DNA from: Candidatus Hydrogenedentota bacterium | GTDB taxonomy: Bacteria; Hydrogenedentota; Hydrogenedentia; Hydrogenedentales; JAEUWI01 | DNA length: 64,000 nt | NCBI GenBank assembly: GCA_016182605.1 | Contig: JACPGE010000122.1 | Coordinates: 1-64,000, forward strand | Direction of reading: 5' to 3' | Shown: one piece after another, positions 8,933-17,500 of the stretch | How positions within the stretch are numbered: position 1 is the first letter of the stretch | Layout of the letters: the number at the start of each line of letters is the position of its first letter | Program-made: the position numbers and the translations under genes | The notes under the pieces: generated by a model | What the model was told of the DNA's origin: nothing | Seen by the model: the letters and a program-made list of their open reading frames with translations, nothing else | The model's database searches: none

Positions 8933-9726
8933 TGTTCCCGCTCCACCCGGCGCCATTCTTTCGCGCCGGGCTGTTTGATTTCGCACGGCCGGAAACGGGC
9001 CTTGTAATTCATCTGACGGCAGGCCGCGATGTAGTAACCGAGATAGTAGTACTTCAGGCCCCATTCACGCGCCAGCTCGATCTCGCACAGGGCGGAAAAG
9101 GTGCCCGGGCTCAGGCGCGCCCACGCAGGATCGAAGTAGAAGTAGACCGACGAGAGCGCATCCTCCATGCAATCGACGACACCAACGCCGGCAAGTGCGC
9201 CCTCTTTCCAGAGCTGCACTTCGAAGGTTTCCACCCCGGCACACGAACGCACGAGGAATTCCTCGTACTGGGATTCGCCAATCTCTTCGCGCTGGGTGTT
9301 GTGCTGCCAGGCCAGGTATTTGCTATACAACGCGCTCTTCCCGGGGGATGCCTGGGCGGGTTCCACGGCGCAGGTGAAGTGCTGCGTGCCGCGCCGCCAC
9401 ACCCGGCGCTGGCCGCGCGATTGCTGAAAGGTGGCGATCGGCACGCGGAGCACTTCGCAGGCGCTGCATTGGGCGCACACAGGACGGTAGAGATACACTC
9501 CGTTCCGGCGATACCCCTGGTCCAGCAATTCCCGGTAAGAAGGTCCCGCCACCTCACCGGATATGAAGTGGAGGCACGCTTTCTCCTCGGGCAGATAGGG
9601 GCAGGCCTCGGTGACGTCGCCCAGGCTCGCCAGCACTTCTATCTGTTGCGTGCCCATGGCCTGCCACTGCCCCGTGGCCGGGTCATAGACCTTCATGACG
9701 CGCATGCCCCACGCACACGGCAGCAC
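8929..9726 (-). CDS. bpt: aspartate/glutamate leucyltransferase (Bpt/ATE family)
   Basis: Transfers an aminoacyl group (Leu in bacterial Bpt, Arg in eukaryotic ATE1) from tRNA to the N-terminus of proteins, marking them for ClpS/ClpAP turnover. Conserved parts visible are CPYLPEEKA near the N-terminus, the cysteine patch RPVCAQCSAC, SVYFYFDP, GTFSALCEIE and the C-terminal YYYLGYYIAACRQMNYKARFRP block (given here split by family). Length 265 is slightly long: internal ATGs at codons 8, 11 and 24 are equally possible and codon 24 best fits the usual start. It is the first gene of a two-gene unit with the ankyrin protein. Confidence 0.88.
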   Translation of the reverse strand: MLPCAWGMRVMKVYDPATGQWQAMGTQQIEVLASLGDVTEACPYLPEEKACLHFISGEVAGPSYRELLDQGYRRNGVYLYRPVCAQCSACEVLRVPIATFQQSRGQRRVWRRGTQHFTCAVEPAQASPGKSALYSKYLAWQHNTQREEIGESQYEEFLVRSCAGVETFEVQLWKEGALAGVGVVDCMEDALSSVYFYFDPAWARLSPGTFSALCEIELAREWGLKYYYLGYYIAACRQMNYKARFRPCEIKQPGAKEWRRVEREQ

Positions 9727-9903
9727 ACGCCGCGGGCGGCAGTATGGGGGCGATATTTGAGTCCCTGCGGCACGCGCGGGTTTCCTTCAGGTTTATTTCT
9801 TGATGGCCTCCCGGCAAGGCAGGCCCATTCCGGCATCCATATTGTACACGGCCCCGGAGCGCGGCGCATGCCGGGACGCTTCCGCAGCGGCGCCGGGAAA
9901 GGC

Positions 9904-9934
9904 CATCGCCCCGAAGCCGTGCTTCGGGGCGATG
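9904..9934 (-). terminator. perfect 14-bp hairpin after acyl-CoA ligase
   Basis: CATCGCCCCGAAGC, loop CGT, and its exact complement form a 14-bp stem 20 bases beyond the stop of the minus-strand acyl-CoA ligase. The following bases on that strand carry only three T residues, so termination may be weak or factor-aided. Confidence 0.6.
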
Positions 9935-9956
9935 GAATGGGAGAAGTTGGAATGGT

Positions 9957-11477
9957 TCAGGCTTTGAGTTCGCGCTTGAGGATCTTGCCGGTGGGGCCTT
10001 TCGGGAGTTCGGGCAGGACCTCCACTTCCTTGGGCCACTTGTACTTGGCCATCCGATCATGGAGATACTCCGTAATTTCTTCCACCGAAATGACGTCGCC
10101 CTCGCGGGCGGAAATGAAAACCTTCACTTCTTCGCCGCGGATCTCGTCCTTGATGCCCACGACGGCGGCTTCGAGGACCTTGGGGTGCTGGTAGAGCACT
10201 TCTTCGATTTCCCGGGGATAGATGTTCATGCCGCCACGGATGATCAGGTCCTTCTTGCGATCGACGATGTAGTAGAATCCATCCACATCGCGCCGGCCCA
10301 GGTCGCCGGAATGAAACCAGCCATTGATAATGGCCTCGCGGGTGGCTTCGGGGCGGTTGTAATAGCCCTTCATGATGTTGTGGCCGCGAATGACGACTTC
10401 GCCGACCTCGCCGTCTTCGGCGAAAGTGCCGTCTTCGCGCATGATGCGCACGTCGACGCCCCAGATGGGCTTGCCGATACTGCCGATGTGCAGTTCATCG
10501 TCTTCGCGGCTGAAGGTGGCGGTGGGGCTGGTTTCGGAGAGGCCGTAGCCTTCGAGGATGGTGATGCCATAGCGCTCGCTGAAGCGCTTGTGCACGTCTT
10601 CGGGAAGCGCGGCCCCACCCGACACCGCATAGGTGATGGAACTGAAGTCATATTGCTGCCAATCGGACTCGTTCAGAATGAAGAAATACATGGTGGGCAC
10701 AAGCGCGATAAGTTTCACTTTGTCGCGGGCAATGACTTCCATGGCTTTCTTCGTGTCGAAACGGGGCAGCAGGGTCATGGTGCCGCCGGAAAGCACGCTC
10801 GAATTCATGAGGCAGGTCTGCCCGAAGGAGTGGAAGAGCGGCAGGGTGACCAGCGCCACATCGCCGGGATTCGGCTTGGTAATTTCCTTCGCGGAGATAT
10901 AGGCGTTGAAAAAAAGATTGAAGTGGGTCAGTTCCGCGCCCTTGGGCGCGCCCGTCGTGCCGGAGGTGTAGAGAATGACGGCGGTGTCGTCCGGCATCGT
11001 CTGCACGGTGTCGAATGCCGTGTCGGCGGCGGCCATGAGGTGCATGAAGTTCTCGCCGACCTTGGGGACGTCGAGGTCATCCGGGGTGCTCACCACGATG
11101 AAGTGCTGGCAGGTTTCGATGGTGTTGAAGGCGCGGGAGGCCTCCTTCTCGAACATCTTGAAGGCAAAAAAGGCCACCGCTTCGCTGTCCGCGATATAAT
11201 GCTCGATTTCGTGCTGGGTGAAGAGCGCATTTACCGGCACGACGGTGGCGCCGGTGTGGAGGATGCCGTAGTAGATGATCGGGAAATGGGGCGTGTTGGG
11301 GAGCATCATGGCAACCTTATCGCCCTTCCCGATACCCTTATTTTTGAGGATATTGGCCACGCGGTGCGCGGCGGAGGCCACCTCGGCGTAGGTCAAACTG
11401 ACGCTGTCCAATTTGACCGCGGTGATGTCCGGATGGTTCCCGGCGGTGACATCCAAGAAGTGCGCAAGATTCAACAT
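9957..11477 (-). CDS. long-chain fatty acid-CoA ligase (AMP-binding)
   Basis: ANL-superfamily adenylating enzyme of 506 residues, a typical length. It activates a carboxylic acid with ATP and joins it to CoA. The P-loop motif YTSGTTGAPKGAELTH is at about 170-185, the A5-like motif GYGLSETSPT at about 318-327, HSGDLGRRD at about 390, DRKKDLIIRGG near 405, and the catalytic lysine motif PTGKILKREL is at the C-terminus. GGGAG lies nine bases before the ATG. With the downstream-oriented enoyl-CoA hydratase and SDR on the same strand it forms a probable fatty-acid or hydroxy-acid oxidation group. Chain-length specificity is unknown. Confidence 0.92.
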   Translation of the reverse strand: MLNLAHFLDVTAGNHPDITAVKLDSVSLTYAEVASAAHRVANILKNKGIGKGDKVAMMLPNTPHFPIIYYGILHTGATVVPVNALFTQHEIEHYIADSEAVAFFAFKMFEKEASRAFNTIETCQHFIVVSTPDDLDVPKVGENFMHLMAAADTAFDTVQTMPDDTAVILYTSGTTGAPKGAELTHFNLFFNAYISAKEITKPNPGDVALVTLPLFHSFGQTCLMNSSVLSGGTMTLLPRFDTKKAMEVIARDKVKLIALVPTMYFFILNESDWQQYDFSSITYAVSGGAALPEDVHKRFSERYGITILEGYGLSETSPTATFSREDDELHIGSIGKPIWGVDVRIMREDGTFAEDGEVGEVVIRGHNIMKGYYNRPEATREAIINGWFHSGDLGRRDVDGFYYIVDRKKDLIIRGGMNIYPREIEEVLYQHPKVLEAAVVGIKDEIRGEEVKVFISAREGDVISVEEITEYLHDRMAKYKWPKEVEVLPELPKGPTGKILKRELKA

Positions 11478-11659
11478 AGCCCGATTCTCCCAAAAAAATA
11501 ATTCCAGATCCAGATAAGGAACGACTCAAAGGCGCACCGCCACCCATGACGGCCAACCCCCACCTGCTCACTTCGTGAAATGGCAGGATAATGAGGTTAA
11601 TGTTCCGAACGGCATAAGTCAAGAAGCACCCTAATCGCGATAGGCCCGGAAAATGCCGC

Positions 11660-12463
11660 TCAGCGCGCCTTGAAGGATGGAGGGCGCTTTTCCATGAAGG
11701 CCATGAAGGCCTCCTGGCAATCGCCGGAGGTGATGAGCTGGCTTTGCGCCCAGCGCTCCAGGGCCATCTGCGTGTGCCGGTCGAGCCCGTCCCCCTGATC
11801 CACCAGCAGCTTCGCCGCGCCCACGGCCAGCGGGGCGTTCCGGGCGATGTCTGCGGCGAGCTTCTCCGCCGTTGCCATCAGTTCATCGAGCGGGGCCACG
11901 CGGTTGAGCAGGCCCCACTGGAGGGCCTCGTCCGCTTCGAGACTGCGCGCCGTCATGAGGAGATCCTTCGCGCGGCTGGGGCCCACGGCGCGGCAGAGGC
12001 GGGTGGTCCCTCCCACATCCGCGACGAGCCCCATGCGGGACTCGGGGATGCTCATCTTTAGATCGGAGGCGCCAACGCGCAGGTCGCAGGCGAGGGCGAG
12101 TTCCAGGCCGAGGCCGATGACCTGGCCCTGGAGCACACCGATGACCGGAAGCTCAGTGGCTTCGAGCACGTTGAGACATTCCTGCAAACGTCCGGCACCG
12201 CGGCGGAGGAGGCGTGCGGCACTGAGACCGTCGGCGACCTGGCTGAAACCGGCCAGGGCCATAATGTCTATGCCCGCAGAGAAGATGGGGCCTTCCGCTG
12301 TGAGCAGAATGGCGCGCACATCCGCGAGTTCATCGGCCTTCAGGGCTGCCGCGGCGATGTCCTCCATCATGTCGATGGTCAGCGCGTTCCGCTTGTCCGC
12401 GCGCGCGAGCGTGATGTAAAAGATGGGGCCTTCTTGCCGGCTGTGAATGAACGACTCGCCCAT
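11660..12463 (-). CDS. enoyl-CoA hydratase/isomerase family protein
   Basis: Crotonase-fold protein of 267 residues. The oxyanion-hole strands ADKRNALT and FSAGIDIMAL, plus QGQVIGLGLELALACDLRVG and the helix that follows, are intact. The usual catalytic glutamates of hydratases fall near the GLGLEL and SIPESRMGLVADVGG segments; the latter contains E but also D, so hydratase versus isomerase (dienoyl-CoA isomerase-like) cannot be settled. AAAGGAA lies about twelve bases before the start. It sits 24 bases downstream of the SDR gene (same strand) and 182 bases upstream of the acyl-CoA ligase, which supports a shared role in acyl-CoA metabolism. Confidence 0.9.
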   Translation of the reverse strand: MGESFIHSRQEGPIFYITLARADKRNALTIDMMEDIAAAALKADELADVRAILLTAEGPIFSAGIDIMALAGFSQVADGLSAARLLRRGAGRLQECLNVLEATELPVIGVLQGQVIGLGLELALACDLRVGASDLKMSIPESRMGLVADVGGTTRLCRAVGPSRAKDLLMTARSLEADEALQWGLLNRVAPLDELMATAEKLAADIARNAPLAVGAAKLLVDQGDGLDRHTQMALERWAQSQLITSGDCQEAFMAFMEKRPPSFKAR

Positions 12464-12487
12464 GGGGCCTGTTCCTTTCCTTGATGC

Positions 12488-13303
12488 TCAGGAACGCGCA
12501 GCGCTCATGAGTTCCGAATTGAGTGCCATCGGCTCGCTGTCCGGGCGGCACTTGTACTGGTCGAAATCCGTGTAGCCGACGGAACGGAGGAACTCGGAAT
12601 CGATCACTGCCTTGCCGTTGGAGAGTTCCGGGTGTTGAAGAATTTCGAAGGTGGCGTCGGCCAGGATCTCGGCGGTGCGCCAGATGCTGGGATCGCCCAT
12701 GCCATAGTTGATGGTGGCGGCGCTTTCAATCACGGTTTCCGGCCAGAGCGCCGTGGCGCAAATGTTGTAGTCCTTCATTTCCTCCGCCAGGCCCAGGCAG
12801 ATCATGGTCATGCCAAACTTGCTGATCATATAGGCGATATGGCCGGGGATCACGCTGATATCGATCGGCGGCGACATGTTGATGACGTGGCCGCTCTTCT
12901 GGGTCTTCATGGTGGGAAGAAAAGCCTCCGTGACGGCGTAGGCGCCGCGCGCGTTCACGTCCATCACGAGGTCGAAACGGTTCATGGGCGTCTCGTCCAT
13001 ATTGCGCCACCAGAGCGCGCCGGCATTGTTGATCACGGCGTCGATGCGGCCGAACTTCTCCAAGGTGGCGTCCGCGGCGGCCTGGACGCTCTCCAGATCG
13101 CGCACATTGCAGGCCACGGGAAGGACGGTGCCGCCACACGCGCGCACCTCTTCCGCGGCGGTGTAGATGGTGCCGGGGAGTTTCGGGTGGGGATCGGTGG
13201 TCTTCGCCGCGATGACGATGTCCCAGCCCGCACGGGCAAGCCGTTTTGCGCAGGACAACCCAATGCCGCGCGAAGCGCCCGTGATGAATGCTACCTTAGC
13301 CAT
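12488..13303 (-). CDS. short-chain dehydrogenase, HSDL2-like
   Basis: Classical SDR, 271 residues. The start chosen is MAKVAFITGASRGIG, which has AAGGAG seven bases upstream. Visible are TGASRGIG (cofactor loop), NNAGALWW, the catalytic serine region MSPPIDIS, and YMISK (Y and K of the catalytic triad). The stretch from SPPIDIS to CLGLAEEMKD matches the HSDL2-like branch (hydroxysteroid dehydrogenase-like), which is linked to fatty-acid metabolism. It is first of the three-gene minus-strand group with the crotonase and acyl-CoA ligase. Likely reaction: NAD(P)-dependent oxidoreduction of a hydroxyacyl or ketone; substrate unknown. Confidence 0.9.
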   Translation of the reverse strand: MAKVAFITGASRGIGLSCAKRLARAGWDIVIAAKTTDPHPKLPGTIYTAAEEVRACGGTVLPVACNVRDLESVQAAADATLEKFGRIDAVINNAGALWWRNMDETPMNRFDLVMDVNARGAYAVTEAFLPTMKTQKSGHVINMSPPIDISVIPGHIAYMISKFGMTMICLGLAEEMKDYNICATALWPETVIESAATINYGMGDPSIWRTAEILADATFEILQHPELSNGKAVIDSEFLRSVGYTDFDQYKCRPDSEPMALNSELMSAARS

Positions 13304-13450
13304 AATCTTCTCCTTGGTCTGCCCGATACGGTGAATTTGCCGCTGAGGGGCAACAGCATAGCGCGAAAGGGGGGAAATAACAAATCTGCGCTTTTCTGGA
13401 TTTGGGGCGGACGGCGGAGCGCTCGAAAGGCGAAACATGAAGTAGCGTTC

Positions 13451-13478
13451 CAGGGTTCGAATCCCTGCCTCTCCGCCA
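13451..13478 (+). pseudogene. tRNA 3' fragment (T arm + acceptor + CCA)
   Basis: CAGGGTTCGAATCCCTG is a perfect T arm (5-bp stem, TTCGAAT loop). It is followed by CCTCTCC, a discriminator G and encoded CCA, as at the end of a Ser or Leu tRNA. The matching 5' acceptor strand (GGAGAGG), D arm and anticodon arm are not found in the preceding 100 bases, so the tRNA is not intact. tRNA 3' ends are common attachment sites, so this may be the scar left by an integrated element. Confidence 0.7.
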
Positions 13479-13553
13479 CGATTCGGGTCGAAAAGCAGCC
13501 CCGGCAGCACGCCACCGGGGCTGTAGGAACATTTTCAACGTTCAAGAATGGCG

Positions 13554-13685
13554 TCAGGGCTTCCGGCGCAGGCGACTGAGCGTCAACAACGCGCCACCGG
13601 CAAATGCCATAAGAAGCAGGTCGCCCAGAAACTTATCCAGGGATCGCTGCACGTAGGACTTCGCGGCGCCCGTGCCGGAGGTCAA
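13554..13685 (-). CDS. possible small protein or 3' remnant with membrane anchor
   Basis: A minus-strand frame open upstream without an ATG. From a TTG it gives 43 residues: SGTGAAKSY, then a hydrophobic stretch GDLLLMAFAGGALLTL and a basic end SRLRRKP. A terminal helix followed by Arg/Lys resembles a sorting or tail-anchor signal. It may be the surviving 3' end of a gene lost when this repeat-rich region was rearranged. No RBS is convincing. Confidence 0.22.
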   Translation of the reverse strand: MTSGTGAAKSYVQRSLDKFLGDLLLMAFAGGALLTLSRLRRKP

Positions 13686-13879
13686 GACTGCATTCCCGGG
13701 GCCATGGCTGCATGTGGCAAGCCGGCATGCTAATCGCCAATCACGACGCTCGTCGAGCGACGTGCTACTTCAGAAGCACCGATGCTTGTTGCTCCGGAAG
13801 TGATGATGCTTGCTTTAACGACGTCCGCTCCCAAGTAGCCCTTCGCTCGACGAACGCAGGGATTGTCCGGTAGCGTTAC

Positions 13880-14082
13880 GGGGACAGCCCCGCGCCGGTG
13901 CACGACGGTGCTGCGAAATCAGGGAGGTGCACACCCGGCGAGGACAGCCCCCTCGAAAAGTGCGCCCTCTCGAACGCGTTGTCACCTCGAACGCAATGAG
14001 AAACACCCAAGGGGGCTGTCCCCGCCGGCGTCACAGACTCCAACCCCGCAGCGCCAGCCCGAACCGGCGAGGGGCTGTCCCC
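13880..14082. repeat. cluster of GGGGACAGCCCC / GGGGCTGTCCCC palindromic repeats
   Basis: Four short copies occur in 200 bases: GGGGACAGCCCC at 13880-13891, AGGACAGCCCCCT near 13941, GGGGGCTGTCCCC at about 14011-14023, and GGGGCTGTCCCC at 14071-14082. The first two face the last two, so the cluster can fold into a large hairpin. The same core occurs at 1268-1314 and 40383-40429. Together with the tRNA fragment this fills 13.3-14.15 kb, where I see no convincing gene. Confidence 0.7.
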
Positions 14083-14150
14083 GGTAAGCACACCGAACGA
14101 TTCATCGCTGCAATCCTGACGCAATTGCTATCTCGAACGTAGCTCCGCCC

Positions 14151-14831
14151 CTACCCTTGCACGAAATCCTTTCCATCGAAGCGGTAGCCGTCCTCGGTGA
14201 ACCCGGTGAAGTCTTCGACGCGGGTGATTTTGTTTTCGAGGAGGAAGCGGACGAATTTGCCCTTGATGGCTTTGCCGAAGTGGCCGGCGGATTTTTTGCC
14301 GCCGGCGAGTTTGAAGTCGACGGTGATGCGGTGCGGGTAGTCGAGGGCGCGGGCGCTGGCCTGGGGCAGGAGGTCGAGGACGGGCTGGCCCTGGGCGAAT
14401 TCGTGGAGGCGCCGGGTATTGATGGGGCGCCAGAGTTTGGCGAGCTGGGGCGTCATGCCGAGCTTGTACCAGGGGATCTGCGCGGAGGCGGGGATGAGAC
14501 CGAATAGGGCGCTGACGATGAGGAGGCGTTTGCGGGCGTGGGCCGGGGTGGTGAGGGTGTCGAAGGCGATGTGGTCGTAGACGACGCCGCTGTAGCGCTG
14601 GATGGCGGGGAGCACGGGGGCGTCGAAGAGGGCGAGGTTGCGTTGATGGATTTCCAGGGCCTTTTCGGGCGAGCTGACCTTGTAGAGTGCGGGAAGCGCC
14701 TTTCGGGGCTGGCGCTTGAGCCAGCGTAAAACGGCGGTGGCGTTTGGGAGGAGTGCGGGTTCGGCATCGCGGAAGGAGGATTTGCCGGGGATTTCGGATT
14801 TGCCTTCGCTGGGCGGGAGGAGAATGAGCAT
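14151..14831 (-). CDS. yaaA: YaaA / DUF328 family peroxide-stress protein
   Basis: 226 residues from the ATG of MLILLPPSEGKSE, the signature start of the YaaA family; an ATG eight codons earlier lacks the family's pattern. Other family blocks visible are RYSGVVYDHIAF, PIPWYKLGM-like AQIPWYKLGM, LWRPIN and a C-terminal GYRFDGKDF. In E. coli YaaA lowers damage from peroxide by reducing free intracellular iron and binds DNA. GAGG lies close before the ATG. The gene is single and has repeat-rich DNA on both sides. Confidence 0.9.
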   Translation of the reverse strand: MLILLPPSEGKSEIPGKSSFRDAEPALLPNATAVLRWLKRQPRKALPALYKVSSPEKALEIHQRNLALFDAPVLPAIQRYSGVVYDHIAFDTLTTPAHARKRLLIVSALFGLIPASAQIPWYKLGMTPQLAKLWRPINTRRLHEFAQGQPVLDLLPQASARALDYPHRITVDFKLAGGKKSAGHFGKAIKGKFVRFLLENKITRVEDFTGFTEDGYRFDGKDFVQG

Positions 14832-14843
14832 GGGTACCTCGCG

Positions 14844-15174
14844 GATAGCCCGCATATTTCACCACTTCAAAGCTTTCTGGCAACGAGTTCATCGTGGAAC
14901 GTGGTGAAATATGCTCAGCGTGACGATGGTGCTGGCGTTCACCGGGCAGGCTAAATCACGGGCTGTCTGTTATTTCCGGATCCAAGGTTTGGGCAACAAC
15001 AAGTGTGGGTGAGCGTTATGGCTCCGTCGGCTGGAGCCCGTGATTTATCCGGGATAGCCCGCATATTTCACCACTTCAAAGCTTTCTGGCAACGAGCATC
15101 TCTTGGAACGTGGTGAACTATGCTCAGCGTGACGGTGATGCTGGCGTTCACCAGGCAAGCTAAATCACGGGCTA
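14844..15174. repeat. composite palindromic (MITE-like) element: two direct 122-bp repeats around an inverted 113-bp element
   Basis: Direct repeats begin at 14844 and 15053 (209-base period). Each holds CATATTTCACCAC and GTGGTGAA(A/C)TATG as inverted arms around CTTTCTGGCAACGAG, then GCTCAGCGTGACG...GGCGTTCACC and end in TAAATCACGGGC. Between them, 14940-15052, lies a third copy in reverse orientation of the element found at 29802-29915 and 57644-57757, recognisable by CTAAATCACGGGCTGTCTG and CCCGTGATTTATCCGGG ends with a diverged interior. The second direct repeat runs into the stop codon of the lipid kinase gene. Confidence 0.8.
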
Positions 15175-16056
15175 TAACTCGGGGATGCCGGTGATAATCT
15201 GGATGGCGCGCGCTTCAATGGCGAAGCGGGCCGGGAGTTCTCCGGCGGGATCGCCATCGATCTGGAGGGGGACCCGCGCATCGATTTCGGGTGTGAGTTC
15301 CACGGTGTGCCCCTGGACATGGGTCACCCAGGGCAGCCGGATGAAGAGGGGGGTATAGACCACGAGCAGGGTCAGCGCGATGCGCCAGAGGGAGAGCCGC
15401 GTGAAACAGCAGACGTCGAAAAGGCCGTCGTCGATCTTTGCTGCCGGGGTGGCCGGGAAGACGCCTGCGGAGTAGCGGCAGATCCCCACGATGGTATAAG
15501 GCGAGGCTTCGCAGAGCAGGACACCGTCCACGACAACGCGGGTTGTGGGCCAGTGCCGGTTGAAGACAACGCGCACGGCCGGCATCACCCACATGCGCAG
15601 CGTCGATTTCCTGCCGTGGCGGGTTTGCTGGGTGATCTCGGTGATGGCTGCGTCCAGCCCGGCGCCCGCGCCGAGCAGGAACAGGCGATCTTCGCAGCGG
15701 CCCACATCCATGAAGCGCGCCTGGCGTTGCATGATGAGGCCGGCGAGCTGTTCCGGGTGGCGCGGGAGGCGCAGTTCTCGGGCGACGACATTGGCGGTCC
15801 CCATGGGCAGGGGCGCGAGAAACCCCGTGAAGCGATCGAGACCGTTCAGCACTTCGTTCAGGGTGCCGTCTCCGCCCACGACGGCGATGGCGTCTGCCTG
15901 GGCCTGGCGGGCGAATTCGTGCGCGTCTCCGGCCTTTGCGGTGGTGCGGAGTTCAACGGTGGCGCCGTGCTGTTCCAGGGCGTGTTTCAGGCGGTCTGCC
16001 TGTGCCCGGCCCTGGCCGCCGCCGGAGACGGGGTTGGCTATGATAATGACGTGCAT
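15172..16056 (-). CDS. diacylglycerol kinase-family lipid kinase
   Basis: 294 residues, the usual size of the YegS/DgkB family. Motifs in order: ANPVSGGGQGR (N-terminal strand), GGDGTLNEVLNGL (about 60-72, nucleotide binding), PMGTANVVAR (about 84-93), then the C-terminal beta domain with DDGLFDVCCF and QIDGDPAGELP. It phosphorylates the hydroxyl of a lipid (diacylglycerol, ceramide or phosphatidylglycerol) with ATP on the inner face of the membrane. The stop codon lies at the edge of the upstream repeat, so the repeat may have set or altered the C-terminus. Confidence 0.92.
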   Translation of the reverse strand: MHVIIIANPVSGGGQGRAQADRLKHALEQHGATVELRTTAKAGDAHEFARQAQADAIAVVGGDGTLNEVLNGLDRFTGFLAPLPMGTANVVARELRLPRHPEQLAGLIMQRQARFMDVGRCEDRLFLLGAGAGLDAAITEITQQTRHGRKSTLRMWVMPAVRVVFNRHWPTTRVVVDGVLLCEASPYTIVGICRYSAGVFPATPAAKIDDGLFDVCCFTRLSLWRIALTLLVVYTPLFIRLPWVTHVQGHTVELTPEIDARVPLQIDGDPAGELPARFAIEARAIQIITGIPEL

Positions 16057-16127
16057 GAGAGTGGCCGCTCATGGTTGTGTGCGGGGGAAGGAGGTGCGGG
16101 TGTCTCGTGGCTTCCGGTCGTTGGGGG

Positions 16128-17192
16128 TTAATCCAGGATTTCGAAGACGCGGCGGGGTGGCGCGATTTCGGCGCCCATGGGGGTTTCGTAGAGGGTGGGT
16201 TTGTAGACGATGTTGACGGGGCCTTCGTTCTTCTTTTGATACCAGTCGGCGAGCAGTTCGAGGCCTTCGGCGGCGGATTCGCGCACGGGGAGCCAGATGT
16301 GCGCGCAGGCTTCTGTCAGCACGACGGCGTTGCTGGTGTAGGTCCACACGACGACTTCGAAATCTTTGCCGGGGACGCGGCCAGCGCGGCGGGCGCCTTC
16401 GCGCAGGCTGCTGGCGTCTTCGGTGGCGCTGCAATCGACCAGGGCGGTGGCGTTGGTGGAGACGAGGAGGCGGTGGACAATGCTGGCGATGTTGGAGCCG
16501 CCGAAGGTGACGGACTGCATGAGGCGCTCATCCGGCTCGATGCCGGCCTCCTCCAACGCATGGAGGTATCCGCGCTCGCGCTCCAGACCCGGCTGATAGC
16601 CGGACATGGCGCGGAGGATGGCGATGCGACGGTGTCCCCGGTTGATAAGGTGGCGGGTGCTGATGTAGGCGCCCTCTTCATAGTCGACGGTGGCGCAACT
16701 GCATTCGGGGAAGCCGTCGAGCCGGCCCAGGGCGAGATAGGGGATGCCGGACTTGTGAATGCGGACGACCGTATCGTCATTGAGCGCGAGGGGCCCGGCC
16801 AGCACACAGACGGTATAGAGATTTTCCCAGATGCTCCTGGCGTAGTCCCCGTTTGCGGTGGCATAGGGATTGATGTCGAAACAGATGCGTTCGCCCTGCT
16901 GGCCGAAGACCCGGTACAACTCGGCGAAGAGCCATACGAAGAGATCCTGGCTCAGGGGGACTTCGTCCACGGGGGCGGGCAGGGTCACGCCGACGCAGCC
17001 GACCTGCTGGCCGCGGAGTGCCCGGGCGCCCATGTGAGGGTGGTAATCGACCTTCTTGATGATCTCCTGGATACGTGCGCGGGTCTCCCCCCCCACGCCC
17101 TTCTTGTCGTTGAGGACGCGGCTCACGGTATTGGCGGAGACGCCGGCGATTCGCGCGATATCGTAGATAGTGGGCTTACTGTAGTCCGACAT
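16128..17192 (-). CDS. LacI-family transcriptional regulator
   Basis: 354 residues from the ATG of MSDYSKPTIYDIARIAG; an upstream in-frame ATG would add 67 residues with no family match. The N-terminal helix-turn-helix reads TIYDIARIAGVSANTVSRVL and is followed by a hinge and a periplasmic-binding-protein-like sensor with LGRLDGFPECSCATVDYEEGAY and HRRIAIL. LacI regulators bind sugars or nucleosides and repress nearby genes. It is divergent from the DUF1559 array and shares a 451-base intergenic region with it, so it may control that array or itself. The ligand is unknown. Confidence 0.92.
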   Translation of the reverse strand: MSDYSKPTIYDIARIAGVSANTVSRVLNDKKGVGGETRARIQEIIKKVDYHPHMGARALRGQQVGCVGVTLPAPVDEVPLSQDLFVWLFAELYRVFGQQGERICFDINPYATANGDYARSIWENLYTVCVLAGPLALNDDTVVRIHKSGIPYLALGRLDGFPECSCATVDYEEGAYISTRHLINRGHRRIAILRAMSGYQPGLERERGYLHALEEAGIEPDERLMQSVTFGGSNIASIVHRLLVSTNATALVDCSATEDASSLREGARRAGRVPGKDFEVVVWTYTSNAVVLTEACAHIWLPVRESAAEGLELLADWYQKKNEGPVNIVYKPTLYETPMGAEIAPPRRVFEILD

Positions 17193-17317
17193 GAAAATGA
17201 ACACCTTATTTCGAAATGACGCCCGTAGTGCACCCCTGCGAGAACGGGACAATAGCCTTGCCGCGCCCGCGGGCGCAAGTGCGTCGAGAAGAGCGCCTTG
17301 TCTTTTCCGGGCCTGAA

Positions 17318-17341
17318 TTATCGATACCGCAATCGCGATAA
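17318..17341. promoter_or_regulatory. candidate LacI-type operator
   Basis: The inverted repeat TTATCG...CGATAA (12-base centre, including TATCGATA and ATCGCGAT) lies 126 bases before the LacI gene start. A second palindrome, ATTTCGAAAT, is at about 17209-17218 and a related CTTCGAAATA is near 17419. LacI members often use palindromes centred on CG. Only symmetry and position support this. Confidence 0.35.
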
Positions 17342-17471
17342 AGGTTGCACTACGTTGCGTCCGGGCGACGCCGTGGCAAAGTGAGTATACCATAAGCAGC
17401 TCAATATCAATAAGTTAGCTTCGAAATAAAGAAAAATGACAAATTCACGACTGGGAGAATCAAGATGAAAC

Positions 17472-17500
17472 TTGACCTTTTTTAATCCATGTGTTATCCT
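17472..17500 (+). promoter_or_regulatory. promoter of first DUF1559 gene
   Basis: TTGACC (17472-17477), a 17-base spacer and TATCCT (17495-17500) preceded by a TG (extended -10). It is about 140 bases before the ATG. The other three array genes also have a TGNTANNNT-like box upstream. Confidence 0.55.

Noticed and set aside
13390-13478. Complete serine or leucine tRNA on the plus strand.
   Set aside because: Only the T arm, acceptor 3' strand and CCA are present; no D arm, anticodon arm or GGAGAGG 5' strand within 100 bases.
14844-15174. CRISPR-like or phage attachment repeats.
   Set aside because: Only two long direct repeats around an inverted element, no short regular spacers, and no integrase or Cas gene nearby.
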